64,000 bases of DNA from Montifringilla adamsi (taxonomy: Eukaryota; Chordata; Aves; Passeriformes; Passeridae): the NCBI GenBank assembly GCA_017590115.1, contig JAGGNK010006559.1, positions 6,313,784 through 6,377,783 of the forward strand, in the 5' to 3' direction. Under the pieces are notes generated by a model that was given only the letters and a program-made list of their open reading frames with translations, had not been told where the DNA came from and made no database searches. The translations under genes and the position numbers were made by a program. This document shows, in pieces, positions 46,701 through 61,700 of the stretch. Every line of letters starts with the position of its first letter. The first letter of the stretch is position 1.

Positions 46701-49700
46701 TCACAGTACCAGGTATTAGTGTTTGTAACTAGTGCTCCCAGGATGAGTATAAATGGAAATTCTTGGGAGAACATCAATTCAAGGAAAGCTTCCAGCTCAA
46801 CAAAAAAAGTTGGATGGCTTTGCTTCACTTTGCCAAGGAGCCAAGTCCACAGGAAGGACACATTTATGAATTGCTCAGGATAGTATCAGGCTCTCTCCTC
46901 CACCACTGTAGATAACTGCAGATCAAGACAACACTTTAAAAAACGACCACAAATTCTCTCCAGTACAAAAGTGATAATTTGCAGGCTTTGCATGACCTCA
47001 TATGAAGCTGAGTTGACTAATGTGAATTAGCCTGGCTCTGGGGAGTTGACAAGTACGGCTGACACAGTTATAACGCAGCCTGCCAAATGGAATGAAGAAA
47101 AACGAAGATTTAGAACTTTAATTAAAAATCTTGAGGCAAGTAAGATGCTGGAGAGAGCGGTAACTCCTTTGCAGAGCTGTCAGATGGATATTTCTTTTGG
47201 TGGGGAACAGAGGTGCTGCAAGCAGGAAGGAGGGTGGAGATATGCTCAGATTTATCTGCAAATGCCATACCATATATTCTAAGATATTGAGGAATGGTTT
47301 TTATTAACTGCTCTTATGAAGGGAAAGATAGTGAAGGAATCTCAAGGCACTACCATTACACAACTGTCTGATCTATGATGTTGATTCTGTTGCACAACCC
47401 TGCATAAAACTGAAATAAACAAAACCAATATAAAATGCAAAACTCTTCTGGTTGTTCTTTTCTGGTATAAATGATTTTAGCGTGGGCAAAAGACAAGGAA
47501 AAAGAGAAAACCAGACTTCTCAGATGAATGTGCTTGCATGTCATCTGTCCCATTAAAATGATACTAAGTTATGGTGACATGAATGTTTTATGAAGTATTA
47601 ACAAAAAAAATTCCTGGAAAACCCGAAGGGACAGCTTGAATGTCCATTTTCAACAGTAAAGTATTCCCAAATAAAGCTGCCTTACGTATTTATTATGCCC
47701 TTAAAAAGCATCCTATCTAGCCCTCTAAACGATAAAATATTACCACTGAGTCTTCCCTGCCCTTTTACAAAAGATGAAGCCACTGTGTTAGATGCCAACT
47801 GTAAGGAAGGTGTCAGTAGTTTAGATACATATGCTGAGTTGACCTGAAGGCCTGGGCTAGGCTAAATAGTAAATTTTGATCCCTGGTGCTGCATTTGAGT
47901 TGTGGCAGGCTTTTCCTGCAGCTGCAGAGCAGACAGTGGTGAGTGCAGATGTGGCACCTTCAAAGGCGCAGGGCTACAGCTGACAGCGCTGCCGAGCACG
48001 GCAAGGGCCAACCTCAGCTAAAAGCTGCTTGCTTCCTCATCTCTGTAGGGCACCACACACTGTTATTGTTCATAAACCTGGAATTAACCCACTTGAGCAT
48101 TCTTCTGAATATTCCTACCTTGCTTCCCCTCATAATTTTCCTAACCAAGAGCCCTTTTCCAGTAATAATGGACAAAAGGCACCCTTCAAGTATTGCCTTA
48201 ATCTAGAAGTCTAGTGGCACTACTTGGGCAACAAAGGAGTTTTCTCTGCCAAAATTATACTTTTTATTTGAGTTTTGCATATTTCTCTGAGGCGCTTCAC
48301 ATGTTTAACATCTATTTATTAACTTACGATTGCATTTCCCTGGGAGCTTCACAAGTACATAGCATTCCGCTAGAGATGAAGTCACTGTGTTTCAAAGAGA
48401 TGAAGACTCAAATTTTTGGAAAGCACAGAAAACCCTGCACACTTTGGTCTTTCTTGGCTAAAGGAAAGCCCAAGCAGCAGTCTCTCTCCATACATTGAAT
48501 CTATATCAACTGCAAATTCCAGGTGCTGCTGGAAGTCAGGTCCCAGAGGTAAATAAAGTTGTAATAGAGAATTGATTCATTGGAGTCACATTTTAAAGGG
48601 AAAACATCTTACTGAAAGAGTGTGTCCAGCAACTGATTGAGCATGACAAAGAGTGAAGGTTACCCTAGTGCTTTTTAAGTTTCTTGTGATGTTCCAGACC
48701 ACGTCAGCCTTATTCCTAAGTAATGATCTAACCAGAATGACCGGTCATCACAGTCCTGCTCTGATATTTCCAGTTACTCTGTCACATGATAAAACAGCAC
48801 AAGGAGTTCTTTGTTTACAAAGCAATATTGCTGAGGCAATTACTTGTGAAATAAGTCTCCCAGTACTGCTATTATACACGTTTTCTGTAGTTTAGAGCAG
48901 ACGTTTCTGAAGACATTTTCTGTCCTGCACAGAGAACAAGTACTGCATTCAAGTCATCCTTCATGCTACAAGTCCCCATATACCTTTGTGATATTACAAC
49001 TAACCAGGCAGCCTCCTTGGTGTTGTCCCAGTTGGGAATATCTTGTGTAATATATGTGATGATGGCCAAGCAGTTCCCCATCCTGCCCTTCCCAGCCATG
49101 TGCTCTCTCATGCTGGCTGAAGAAGCTCCATATTGAGTGATAGCCTGAATCACTCAATAAACTTGCAATGTCAAGAGACATCAAAGATGTTAATCTCCAT
49201 TCATCAGCCAGTCCCAACTACTATCTTGAGCCAGGTTAGAAAACAGTCAAGATAAATCTATGTAGTGACCTATTCATCATCTGCACTCAAGAACTTCCAT
49301 ATATTTTACCAGAGGAATTTGTTTAAGGTATGTTCTTATCTAAGAGAATTCGTAAGGCCTTAAGAGATGACATATTATATGTTTTTATAAGCTCCCTGAT
49401 TCTATATGAACACTTGAGATACAGTAATCTGTGAATTTATTCAGATTTGTAGCTCAGCATAAAGCTGTCTGGTTTTTGGACAGCCCTTTTGATTTACCAT
49501 CCCGTGGTGAAATCGCTGCAGGAATTTGGAAAAGGTCCAATTCTATTTGTTTAAAGTCCTGATCGTGTGGCTTTGGCATTCCTAACATATCCAGCAATCA
49601 TTTGTTTTTAATTACCGTTCATTTCAACCACATAAGTAATGAATGTGGCTACCACATCCAACTTACAGGCTGTGTAAACTCTTGGGCTGGGTGGAACTTT

Positions 49701-52700
49701 CTTCTATATAGAGGCTTAACTATAAATTTGACTCAAAATGTGAATCCTCTTAACTTATTTTAGGCAGGCCTTTATGAGTCTAAAATATAAATAAATAAAA
49801 AGGAAATGAAAAAAGCCTTAAATGAAAGATTCCACACAATACACCTGATTCACTTCAGAAGCAATTTCCTGGCCTCCCCAACCTCTTGGTATGACTGTAG
49901 AAACCTTAAAAAAACAAGTTGATTTAACGTTTCTATTTATTCATGGTGTCCAGTTTCCAGAGGAGTCTGTGACTTGTAGTTTTAAACTCAGTTTAGCATT
50001 TAAACTCATTTTCAGCTGGGTCCCAGTGGGGCAACAATTAAAAAAGGAAAAGAGTTCAAAAAGGAAGGGTTATAACCTTTCAATGGTATGTTTGCCTGGA
50101 CTTCAAGAAAAAAAGGAAAAAAAAGCACTTCTGTTACTATTCTTCCTGCATTTGGCAAACAGTAGGTCAGAGTGCCTGTTGAGAACCTGCTGGTATAGGG
50201 ATCTTCATGCTTAGGTGCAAACCAACAAACCCACATCCTGGAATCCTTCATGGCAGCTGAAGCAAAGCTGAAGCTGAAGCATTTTTTATGGTATTGCTAT
50301 TTATATCACGCTGAAAGCCTAGTACCAGCAGGTCCAGCTTCTCTTCGCTAACCTGTCTCAAGAAACACACCTCTCTTATGCAGAATTTGGTCCCTAAAAT
50401 TTGAATATTGTATTTTAGAGCCACTGTATTTTAGAGAGAAAAAGGGATGCTACCGTAGCAGAACACGGAGGCAGGAAAATCATTACCTAAAATTACAGCA
50501 GGCCTGGACAACAATCTTAATTTTTTAAAGCTGTCTGAAAGTACATCTGACTGCTCTGACTGTAAAGAAATTACTACAAGGTGGAAGTGCAGGCATTTAC
50601 TATCTTATATATGAGCCCAGAATAAGACACCTAGATCAGACCAGAAAAAATATTCAGCTACAGTGGTTTAAATCAAGATTTCGTCTCTGTTTCAAGCGGT
50701 TGGAAAAAGATCTACAATGTTTTCTAGAACAGATACAATATAGCTGGTGTCTGATAATTTCTATCTACAGATACCTGCAAGGAGGAGATCTAGCAAACAA
50801 CCCTCACACCCAAATCAGTAAAGGGAAAGATGATGTGGTTAATTAAAGAAAACCAAAATTTTGCAGAGGATGTGCTGTGGTACATCTTCTGCTGCTGAAA
50901 CTCTCTATTTTGGGAAGGTTAATTCAAAAAGAAAATTCAAATTTGTCCTTGGTAACTTGAAGACAGCACAAGAATGACAGAAATTACAGCAGTTTTCATA
51001 AAGTTTTCATAAAGCAAAACAGTTGACTGTGGATTAAAATGATCCTTAGGCCAGGCTACAAAGCAATTAAAGGCAGATCACATAATGCTGTGTTTCCTGC
51101 TATTGCTGATAAGCTGTAACTGATTTTTGAACCATTTGTGATGAGATGATTAAAAATGGTGATAACCCATTAGCTGGAAGTGATGCTGTGGCAATGCCCA
51201 GCTGGAGCACACTGATGGCAGCAGCTCCTGGCAATGTGGTTCCAATTGCTGCCTGCCTTTGAAATGTCACCAGGAAAGATCTATAACAGCCTTCCTGCTG
51301 CAGGCCATCAGTGTCTGTGCTTCCTGTTCGAGTTTTATTTAGCTTACTATGGGTTGATCAATCCCTGATGAAGCTGAGGGCACTATGAGGCCCCTTTGAA
51401 ATCTGAATTATCAAATGGAATTAGAGCCCCCTTCAAAATTCACCTGTTTTTCATTTCATTAATGTATGTGCCTATGTCTGGATCCATGACCTGTGCAGTC
51501 CATCAGTTTTTGTCCCTTCATGCTGCCCCTTCCATGTGTTTACCTTCCAATTTCCTTGTCTCCTCTTCAGGTTATGGATCACCCAACTTCCACATGCTGA
51601 TATTCATATTTGATTTCGTCTCTCCCTGGTTCCTCCCCACAGCTATAGAAGTATCCACTGATGCCTGTCCCTCTTCTGCTATCTCAGTTCTATACGAAAT
51701 CTTCCTCTCAGATGCTAGCCTAGAGCCATGGTCCCAGCCAACTACTCCCACTTCTGCCTACAAGTCTCTGATTCCATCTTCAGAGAGGCCTTTATTGAGT
51801 TTACTTCATGAAATTTCTTTTTTTGCATATTTGCAGTCACATAAACCGCAGCGAAGTTACTATTCTCACAAAGTAAGTTCTGTTATCTTCTGCTAATTAT
51901 GGCTGTAATCAACCCCCTGTATTAGAAGCAAATGTAGATTTTAGGTTACATCAGTGCACTTAGAAGAACTGAGTGACTTGGGTTTTGTCAGCAATATCTT
52001 AAAAAGAGGACACATGCAAACCCCCACACACGTACCTTGGCATTTTGAAGAGGAGGTTGGTAACTAGAGGGCCGATAGTACCTCCTCTGAGTAGCATCAG
52101 TGTGAATGTCTCCGAGGAACAGCTCCTCCACAAGGTGGTCTAAATTGTGGTGCAGATACTGCTTCTCCACACGGATCAGCTGGAGCTCGTGCATGGCAAA
52201 ATTCAGAGCTTTGGTGCATTCACAGCCGTTCTCTTCTCTCAGCAAATCATAGCTCACATCCTGCTCCCAGGGACTATCTTCTGGGACAAATCCAGGACAC
52301 GTCTGGTTCACCAACTCACTTAGTTTTTTGGCTACTGCTTCATTGTGGCATATGATTTGTACGTTGCGGAGCTGATAGTCAGCCTCGGTGCCGCCGCGGA
52401 TGATCCAGGATGCCTGCCGGAGGCGAATTTTTCCACGTATGACTAAGGTGTAGATGGGGTTCGTGCAGCGATTGCCACCGTAGTAGAACTGATAGGCCTT
52501 GAAGGTGTTGTTGTGGTAGAACCTGTAAGATCTTGTGATGAACTCTGGGCCCGCTCTAACTTCACAGCTGTGGGAGGAAGGAAGGTGTGGAAACAAAATT
52601 TTAGCAAGGTGGCACATCCTGTATACTACGGGCAACATGACCCACATGGGTCCACAGAGACACCTGGGTGCTTAAATCCCTCCAGCAGGAATAAGAGTAA

Positions 52701-55700
52701 ATAGGAACTAGGCATCTGTGGCCTGCCAATTATCCAACAATTCCCTCTGCTGCTGTTAATACACTGCTTCATGGTGATCATATCTAAAGGCTTTATCTTG
52801 TAGGCTTAAATACTTTGAATTGTGTTTTGCTTTTGCCTTTTGTCTAGGGACCACCATGTGACTCAATTCTTTGTTGAAAATAGTAGCAGCTTATTAAACA
52901 TCTATTGCTGTCTTTTGCATGGTAGATTTAGGAGAATGACTGATAACATCAGAAAGTGAAATGTCATATGTGCAGGGAACAGCAAAAAGAACTGGCTTAT
53001 AAGCTGCTCTAGAAGCTTCTCTGTGTAACTGCATAACCTCTGGTCTGCTATGGATATGCAGGATGATATCCTGAGCTTTTCCACTCAAAAATTCGGCAGG
53101 GTGGGCAGTTAATGCAAAATTCTGATTGTTAATGCAAAACTTTTACTTGGCTTGAATTTGGACCATGAAATATTCAGGTTCTGTCAGTTCTTTCTGTTTC
53201 TTCCCAATGACCCCCCGCCCCCTTTTTTTTTTCCGCTGGAAGTGTAAATGGCAGTTAAATTCCACTTCCTGTAGGAAGCACTTCTGTGCCTTCAAACTTG
53301 TTCCCCTTGTCACCTCTACACTGCTTAATATAAACAGAACTGTAGAATTGTTAAGGTTGGAAAAGACCACTAAGACCATTGAGTCCAGCCATTAGCCAGC
53401 ACCACAGTGTCCACCACCAGGCCACATCCCAAGTGCCACATCCACATGTCTTTTGAACACTTCCAGAGATGTTAACTCCACCACTTCCCCAGGCAGCCCA
53501 TTCCAATGCCTTACCATGCTTACAGTGAAGAAATTTTTCTTAATATCTAATCTAAACCTCCCCTGGTGTAACTTGAGACCATTTCCTCTCATCCTGAAAT
53601 ACACTCCTTTCTGTTAAAAAAACCCAGTCTTTCCTACTACAAGTCACTTCCAATGAGCATGTGAATATTGCCTGCTGAGACACAGAAAGCAAAACAGCTC
53701 TCTGAAACACAAGTCATCAGGTATGAAGAGTAACAGAACTAGTGAAATACAGCTTCTTAATTTCTTTTGCTAATAAAACCTGTGCTAGACCCATGTTCTG
53801 AAAACAAGGACCCATTCAATGGATCTAATGCATGGAGACAAATATAGTACAATGTTATGTTTGAATGAGCATGCATTTTGGCAGCTTGGTAGGCTCCTTC
53901 CTATTCAGAGAGATTTAAAGATATTTCACAGCATGCTGTTTAAAATCCAGGCAATAAATTGATTAATCAAGACAGTTTATGGCATGCTATTTTAATGTAC
54001 ATAATGCTGCTCCTTCTTTTATGCATAAACATATAGAGAGCATCTGGAATTTAGAGCATCACCATATTAAAAAAATATTTCTGCTGCTGAAAGTGGGAAT
54101 ATTCATCCTTCCTTCTCTGCTTTTTTACCATCTTCTCTTCCCCATCCCAAGCTTCTTGTTTTATCTTTCCTTACCCAGTAGAGACCCAGTGGCCCTCAAT
54201 ATTGGGAGGCATCTGTACGGTGATCCGGGCTCCATTGTGAAGGTGTTTCAGCATATGATGGCACTGTGACTCCTTGAAAGCCCTCCAGGCACTCTTCTCC
54301 AAGGACCGAGGGTGGGTCCTGCTGTCCGGGTGAAGAAGAGCAGAACCTTCTCCCAGCCCTGTGACAGAAAGTGTAAATTACATCATGAGACCCTGCTGAG
54401 TAGGGCTTCAATGTGATAAAGGACATTGTGGCCATCTTGTGTTGAATGACATTTGTTCACATTGTTATGCTTCTGGGCAAATACTGTTTACATTTATTTT
54501 CTCATATGAAAACAAACAAAAAAAAAAAATGGGAAGCTCTTCCTTTCTGTCACACCACTCATAATCCACTAAATAAATTTATGAAATAAACTGGGGAAAA
54601 GAGCTTGAACTGAAGTGCTGTGTTTCCACACCCAGGAACTCTGGCTCTGAAACTGAACTTTATAGACACCTCTGTAATCTCTGGTCAGGGCAATCAAAAA
54701 CCTAGACTTTCAAACTTTCAGAAAGTTGAGTCCAGATCCGGACACAAACTTTGCGGTTTCAGCCCACCTCTAATTTGAATGCTTCTATAATAAACTTGCA
54801 AATAAAGACTACTCTTTAAAGTCAAGGGAAAACAGATATTAAAAGCAAAGCCTCTGCACACAGGAAGCCTCTGTGATGACTGAGGTGGTCAATTAAAGGC
54901 AGATCCTTCTATTTTTATTTTAAAGGCGAAAAGGAATTTCAAAAGCTAACTTTATCTCCAGCACACAGTAATTTTGGTTTCTAGTAATGTATGCATACAA
55001 AATCTACCAGCATGCTCTCTACACAATATTAATTGAACAAAATGAATACATAGCTTCAAAAGGAATGTGTCTTTACTCTTTTAAAAAGACATAGCCTTAG
55101 ATATGTTGGAAAAACATGGATCAAAAGAAAACCCCACATCTAGGGGTTAAAAGGTGACAAACATGAACCTTACATAACTTGTTGGAAACTGTATTACATT
55201 GCCAGAAGGAATTTGAGCACCAGAGGGCTACAAAATGGATAAGGGGTGGGGTGGAGGGGCTGTTTGAGTGCCTGGGAAGTTGGGGCAGCCATCTCAGGAA
55301 AGGGATGTCTCACTGTATTCAACCCCATATTTTCTGCTGCCTTCTCCGCTGACCTGGATAAGAAATGAGGCTGTTGGGGATCACCAGTGAGAGCCACCCA
55401 GTACAGGATCCTGTGCTTTATGCCCCAGGCCCCATCTGACATTTGGGCACATGCCTAGCGTTAGGTAGACACTTTCTTAAGCCTTTCCCATTTCCTATTT
55501 AAAACAAAACAAAAACAAAACAAAAAAAAAAGGTGATTCATTATGTTGGCTAGGTCTTAGATCTTCTGGAAGAAACTTGGGTAACACCTGGGAAAATGGC
55601 ATTGCCAAAATTATAAATACAGGTCAGCCATTTAAAACCAGCCATTCCTCAACTAAACAGAAGCAAAGTCTTGTCCAGGAGACAGGGTAAAAAATGATCA

Positions 55701-58700
55701 GAAAGAATACAATAAATACCTTAACCTAAACAGTGCTCACCATTGAACAACACCAGGATTTAATGAGATTAATGAATACAAGCTCACAAAATCTTTTCAG
55801 GAAAATCTGATATTATGTTGCAGTTTACAAACAATTCTTCAGTGTGAATGAGAATTTATGGCCTTGCTTTCTATGGGGTAATAAATACAAGGGATACTTT
55901 GATATTTGAGCACACTGCCTGAGATGCCCTTACAGAAGCCTGGTTTCAGGGGTTCAGTATTTCTCCCTTTCTGGAAGTAAGAGAGTTCTCAGGTATTTCT
56001 ACATTGCTGAGCAGAGTCACTCATGCTAGCACCAGACAACTCCCATTCTGCAGCCAGAAATGGTATAGACATGACAGGGTGATGCTCTGCTAGAACTGAC
56101 TACATCCTTGGAGAGGCAGGATTGACTAGGTTGGGTCTGTGCTTCATGTCCACGCAAGGAACATGGCAGAGGTTGTAGCCACCAGTGCTATCTTTCAACA
56201 TGGTGTCTCCTGCAGACAAATTATCTCACACTGAAAAAATACTTTGAAAATTCGCATTTCCTTTTGAAGTTGTTAAACATTTGAAATTTGCCATCAGAAG
56301 AAGGTCTTGAAATTGTTCAACTGGCTATTTTCAACATATATTTATTATACCTCTTGCTTTTATGCAGTTGCATTTTGCCTAGTTCATGTCATATGACTCA
56401 TGAATATAGATGCATTTAGAAATGATTTATTCATTTAGACATACCTGGGGATTTAATTTCTTCAAGCAAAAATCCTTCTTTGGGAGGACACCATCTTATA
56501 TGTGCACATATCAACAAAAAAAAAAATGCAGTAACCACATCAGACATTCCCAATTATTTTCTGAAGGAAATAATGAAAAGAAGAAGTTTTCGAAAAGGAG
56601 TCAAACTTTATGCGGTATTATACAGTGTCTTCTTTGATACAGCTCAGAAGCAGTTGTGTCTCAGCTCTCCATGTCACATGAGTGTAGTTCTGTCTGCAAC
56701 TTGCAAATGATAATCTGCAGCTAGGGAATAGAAGGGAGATTTGCATCGACAGGCCTAGAGGAAAAAGGGTATTTGTTTGGGACTCTATCCATCCAACTGT
56801 GAAAAATGAAGGTAAGAACAAATTCAGGTAATCAAGAGAGGCATGAGAACATAATGAAGGCTGCAGAGACACAGGGAGAGATGTAGAAAACACACACATA
56901 GAATGGTTTGGATTGGAAGAGACATTAAAAATTATCCAGTTCCACTTCCCCCTAACCATGGGCAGGGACACCTTTCACAGGACCAGACTGGTCAAGGCCC
57001 CATCCATCCTGGCCTTGAACACTTCCAGGGATGAGGCATCCACAACTTTCCTATGCAACTTGTTTCTCTGCCTCATCACCCTCACAGTAAAGACTTTCTT
57101 CCTAAAGAAAGAAAGGATTAGATTTAGATCTAACCTAAACCTTCCTTCTTTCAGTTTAAAGCTGTTCCCCTTGTCCTACCACTATATGCCTTTGTAAAAA
57201 GTCCTTCTCCAGCTCTCTTGCAGGATCTCTTTAGGTACTGGAAGATGCTCTAAGGTTTCCCCAGAGCCTTCTCTTCTGCAGGATGAACAACCCCAGCTCT
57301 ATCAGCCTGTTGTCACAGGAAAGGTGCTCCAGCCCTGTGAGTATCTTCGTGGCCTCCTTTGGACTTGCTCCAGCATGTCCACGTGCTTCTTATGCTGGGG
57401 ACACCAGAATGGGACACAGTACTTGAAGTGGGATCTCCCCAGAGCAGAGCAGAGGGACAGAATCCCCTGCTTTGCCCTGCTGCCCACCCTGCTTTGGATG
57501 CAGCCTGGGATGTTTGGCTTTCTGGGCTCCGAGCGCACATATTGAGCTTCTCATCAAGCAACACCTCCAAGTCTTCGTCCTTGGGGCTGCTCTCAATAAT
57601 GCTAAGGACCAGAATATCAGCATATGAAATACAGAATCAAATTAAGAGACAGCAATGGGACCTTTACCTATGTTTGCCGTGCTGGAGCAAGGAAATACTT
57701 AATTTAGTACAAACTTCTTCCTTACAAAGAAGTAATTTCAACACTTCTGTAGTTACTGACATATGGCTGTAGATACAGCTGCCACACAAAGGAGATGTAA
57801 CTTCCCCTTGTACCATCTGCAGGTCAAACACTGAGACCAGTGACATGCTTCCCACACAGAACAGTAAATCAAACACCATCTTCTGTGTTTTTCTTCACAG
57901 CAGGTGCTCAGAGGCAGTGCAGTGCCCCCCTGCTCCACCCTTGGCAGTGCACACGAGGTGTTCTGCAAAACTGAGGAACTGCAGGGATGATTCACTTATT
58001 TTAAAAGATCCATTTGGCCATGTTAAATGACACATTGCTGGAAAGGCGCAAGGTTAAAACATGCATTCACAAAACTGGGAAAAGAATTCAGTGACTCTTT
58101 AGAAGCCCACTTTGGATAGTAGATGCAGTTGCAACATAGTTGGAGCCATTACTTTCATTCAGAGAGATCCAAGTCTGCTATTCTCTACAGCATTGACAGA
58201 TGGTAGGTTTCAGTGTCTCCATGTCTGAGTATCTCAGACTCAACTGAGAATATTTCAGACTCTCTCTCTGATTGGCTGTTTGAATTTTTGTGTGTTATGA
58301 AGGAATATTACCCACTTGTCAAAAGATATAAACCCCAAATCCACCCACTATGTTACTACTCAAAAGTGTGACAGAATTCAAACCAACCAACAAAAAAATC
58401 TTCGCATGAGACCAATAAAAATAATTTTGTGAAGCCTCTGGTTGGCTCTCACTTTAGCTGCACCACAACCAGAGATTGATATGATTGTATCCCCCACCCC
58501 ACAGCATTTGTTTTCACAAAAGAGCAAGTCCAAAAGGAAAAGGAAAATTCCAGAATCCACCTGAAATACCAGGTGGCAAAACAAAAGCATGTTATGATGA
58601 GCTGATATCCAGCTTCCCTTTCAAAATCAAGCCCTAGCAGTGACACAGCTTTAGCATGAAACTAACTGAATACAGCATAAGAGGGCTACAGTTCACTGGG

Positions 58701-61700
58701 GATCCCTGCCCAGACCCTCAGAGATCACACACATCTTTGAGGGTCTGTGATCTCAGATCACACTTTACAGGGGCAGGATCCAACATCCATCTGAGTGGGA
58801 AAGTGGAGGTCTGTACCACTGCCATGCCAGTAAGACGTGGATAGGAGCATGCACCACACCAGACAGAGGGCTTCAGGCTCTCATGTTCACCCATAAACCT
58901 GTATCTGATGTGGGAACAACCATCCAAGATAAAAATAATTGTTAAGGGAAGATAGGTTGCTTTCAAGTTCTTCAAAGATTTCTGCACATAGCTGCGAGTA
59001 AAATACAAATCTTAAAAGGGCAATCTGTTGGCAGCCTGTTACCCAAAGGTGTTTCAAAAATGGTTATGACAAAGCTCTCTGCCAACATTTTTGCAAAAAA
59101 CTGCAAGCTGCTAGAATGAATGTTTTGGTTTTCTGAAAAATGGCATGCAAATACTGTGCAATTGCAACAAAGATAATACGTAGAGTTTGCTTGAACACAG
59201 AAAGTTTTAATTTAATTTGTGCCTGAACACCCAGGCCAAATTCTGTTCACAGCTATGCCAGACTGCTAAAGTAGAAGGCAAATAATCTTAAACTGCTTAG
59301 ATTTTATCAGTTTAATGAATGTCTCTACCTCAGAATCTAAACCACAGCTTCGAACAATTCCAAGTGTAGTGCTTTAAACCAGTCTCAAAGCTACCAGGTG
59401 TTCAGCAGGTTCATCCTTTGCTAGATAGTTGAAGAGATGTTACCTCAGAGTAGGATTCAAACCTGGATTTAGACCGGGATTGCTCAGCAGGATCCACTTA
59501 ACTTTTTTTTTTTTTTTTTTTTTTAACATCTAGTGATGTAAATACAGATGAACAACATTTTATTATGAAGTAAAACAACCTCAAGTGATAGCATAAGTTC
59601 AAAATAAGCAATGGCTTCATCTCTGACAGAAACATTTTAACATTCATGCTTTACTCCTGCAGCAATCTCTTTTCAAGTTAGAACTTGTCTGCAACTGGAA
59701 AAACCTTACAACAGATAAAGAATAATTGGCTGGATTAACTTTATAGCTCTCCTTATCTGGGCAGTTGCCCTGTACAATTAAATAAATAGACATTTGGATC
59801 ATGCTCTTTCTTGATGTGGGATAGTGTCAGATAATGCCTATGACAGGCTTTTAGCTCCAGTGCAAGCTTACATAATTGCCATGGAGAATATACTGTCCTG
59901 TTACCAAGCCACGAGCTGTGTTTACCAGTGTTTTCCCTGCACTTGAAACTTCAAAGAGTCCTCGCAAGACTGGGGCCCAAATTAGCTACTACAAACAAAA
60001 GGGTTGGGAAAGGAAAGCCGGGTTTTATGGCCAGGGAAGCAGACAGGACAATGACTTCCTTTCACATGTATCTGTTGCCTCTCTTGTGCACACAGAGTTT
60101 CCAAGTGCAGCTTTCGAAGAGAGGCAAAATGAACGCTCAGAGCACAGAAAATCCTGAGGAGAGACCCAAAGTATGTTTACATGGGACAGCTAAAAAATAA
60201 CCCCCTCAAAGCTGACAGGCCCAGCACAGAGGAACCCTGTTACCCTACAGCTTGGTCCTTATTTAATGCCCTCTCTTGGAAGAGGTCAGAGAACCAGGAG
60301 CCAAGCAGTTACACAGCCCATAATCTCTGCTTACCTGAAGTTCTTAATTGGGATGGCTGCTGCTGCCTGTGCAAGGTGAAATGGCACTGCCTAGAGTGAG
60401 GGTTTCTTTATGAAACCCTGAAGGGTTAAAGTCCATCTTCCTTCAGGGCAGTGGGAACTCTGCCCCTGACAGGAACGGGTGCAGTGCTGGGATGTCAGTG
60501 TAGTTCAGTATCAATGGCAGTTTGCAAGAAACATCTTTGCAAGAAACATCTGCTCTCTGTCAGAGCATCTGCTCCATCCTGTACCCACACCTTGGCACTG
60601 GGGTTTATTCAAGCAGAACTGCCCCCAACTCCCCTGGGACTTGTGTCTGGGTGAAGACAGCGCTAAACAAACTCACTACATAAAATCCTTCCCTCTATCA
60701 GCCCTAAATAATCACTTCACTAATGAAATGCTACCCTTGCCTTGAATAGCTGAAGGTATTTGTCTCTAGTGTCGTTGAGGCAACTTTTGGGCCCCACTGG
60801 GTGCCAACCAACTTTCTACAGACACCCTACAGAGCACAAAAAAGTTGCCCTCTCTGTTGATGACATCAACATCTTACGACTGTTAGCCCACAGTCAAGCT
60901 ACAAAAATGGAATTTACGTCCAACTTCCAACTCTCCCTGCAAATTCTCCAGCTCTTACACTAAGCAGTGTGTCTTCTCATCTTTTTATTGTCTTCTAGAT
61001 TTTGAAATGCATTATTTAACTGAGGAAACAGATCACATATGTCCCTAGCACAGAGCACAATATATGTTCATTCTATGGCTATGGGTATTTATATCTCCTG
61101 ATGCATTACTTATTATTTTCCTGAAAAAGTTTTGAAATAAAACACTTAAGCAACATTGCCAGAGAACTTTTAAAAGCATAAACAGTTTTGCTCTGAAAAG
61201 CCTATCAGTCTTGTTTTCATCATCTTTATTAGTACCATTTCCATGATGTTATCGACTAATTGTTTTAAAGTTTCTAACTCATTACTCTAACAGTAGCATA
61301 ATCAGAAATACACTAATTTTTTTTTTTTTTTAGCATCTGTATTTATACATAAAAAGTTATTTTTACAAAATAAATTAGCCAAATTTGTTTTGAATCCACT
61401 TGAACGTTGCTCTTATTATTCAGGTTTTTTGGAGTTGAATGATCTTAGTGTTTGACATCTGAAACTTCTGTGGCTTTTTGTCTAAGGAAAGAAAACAGTG
61501 ATAATGGACAACTTCCAGCTGCAAACCTGGTTTTTTTTTTTTTTTTTTAAAATTTTTTTTTGGTGACACTGTACATGTACAGGTTTTATTTTGATTAATG
61601 AAGACTAGTTTTTCCAAATTTCAACTCAGTGACATTAAAGCAGGCATTTCTTAATGTAATGAAAGCAGAAGCTCTAGCCTTACAGGATATTTTAACTTGT

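Noticed and set aside
51396..51896. 166-codon open frame on + inside APCDD1 intron 3
   Set aside because: There is no recognisable domain, start context or neighbouring exon. It is antisense to the gene, so it is most likely chance or an old repeat I cannot name.
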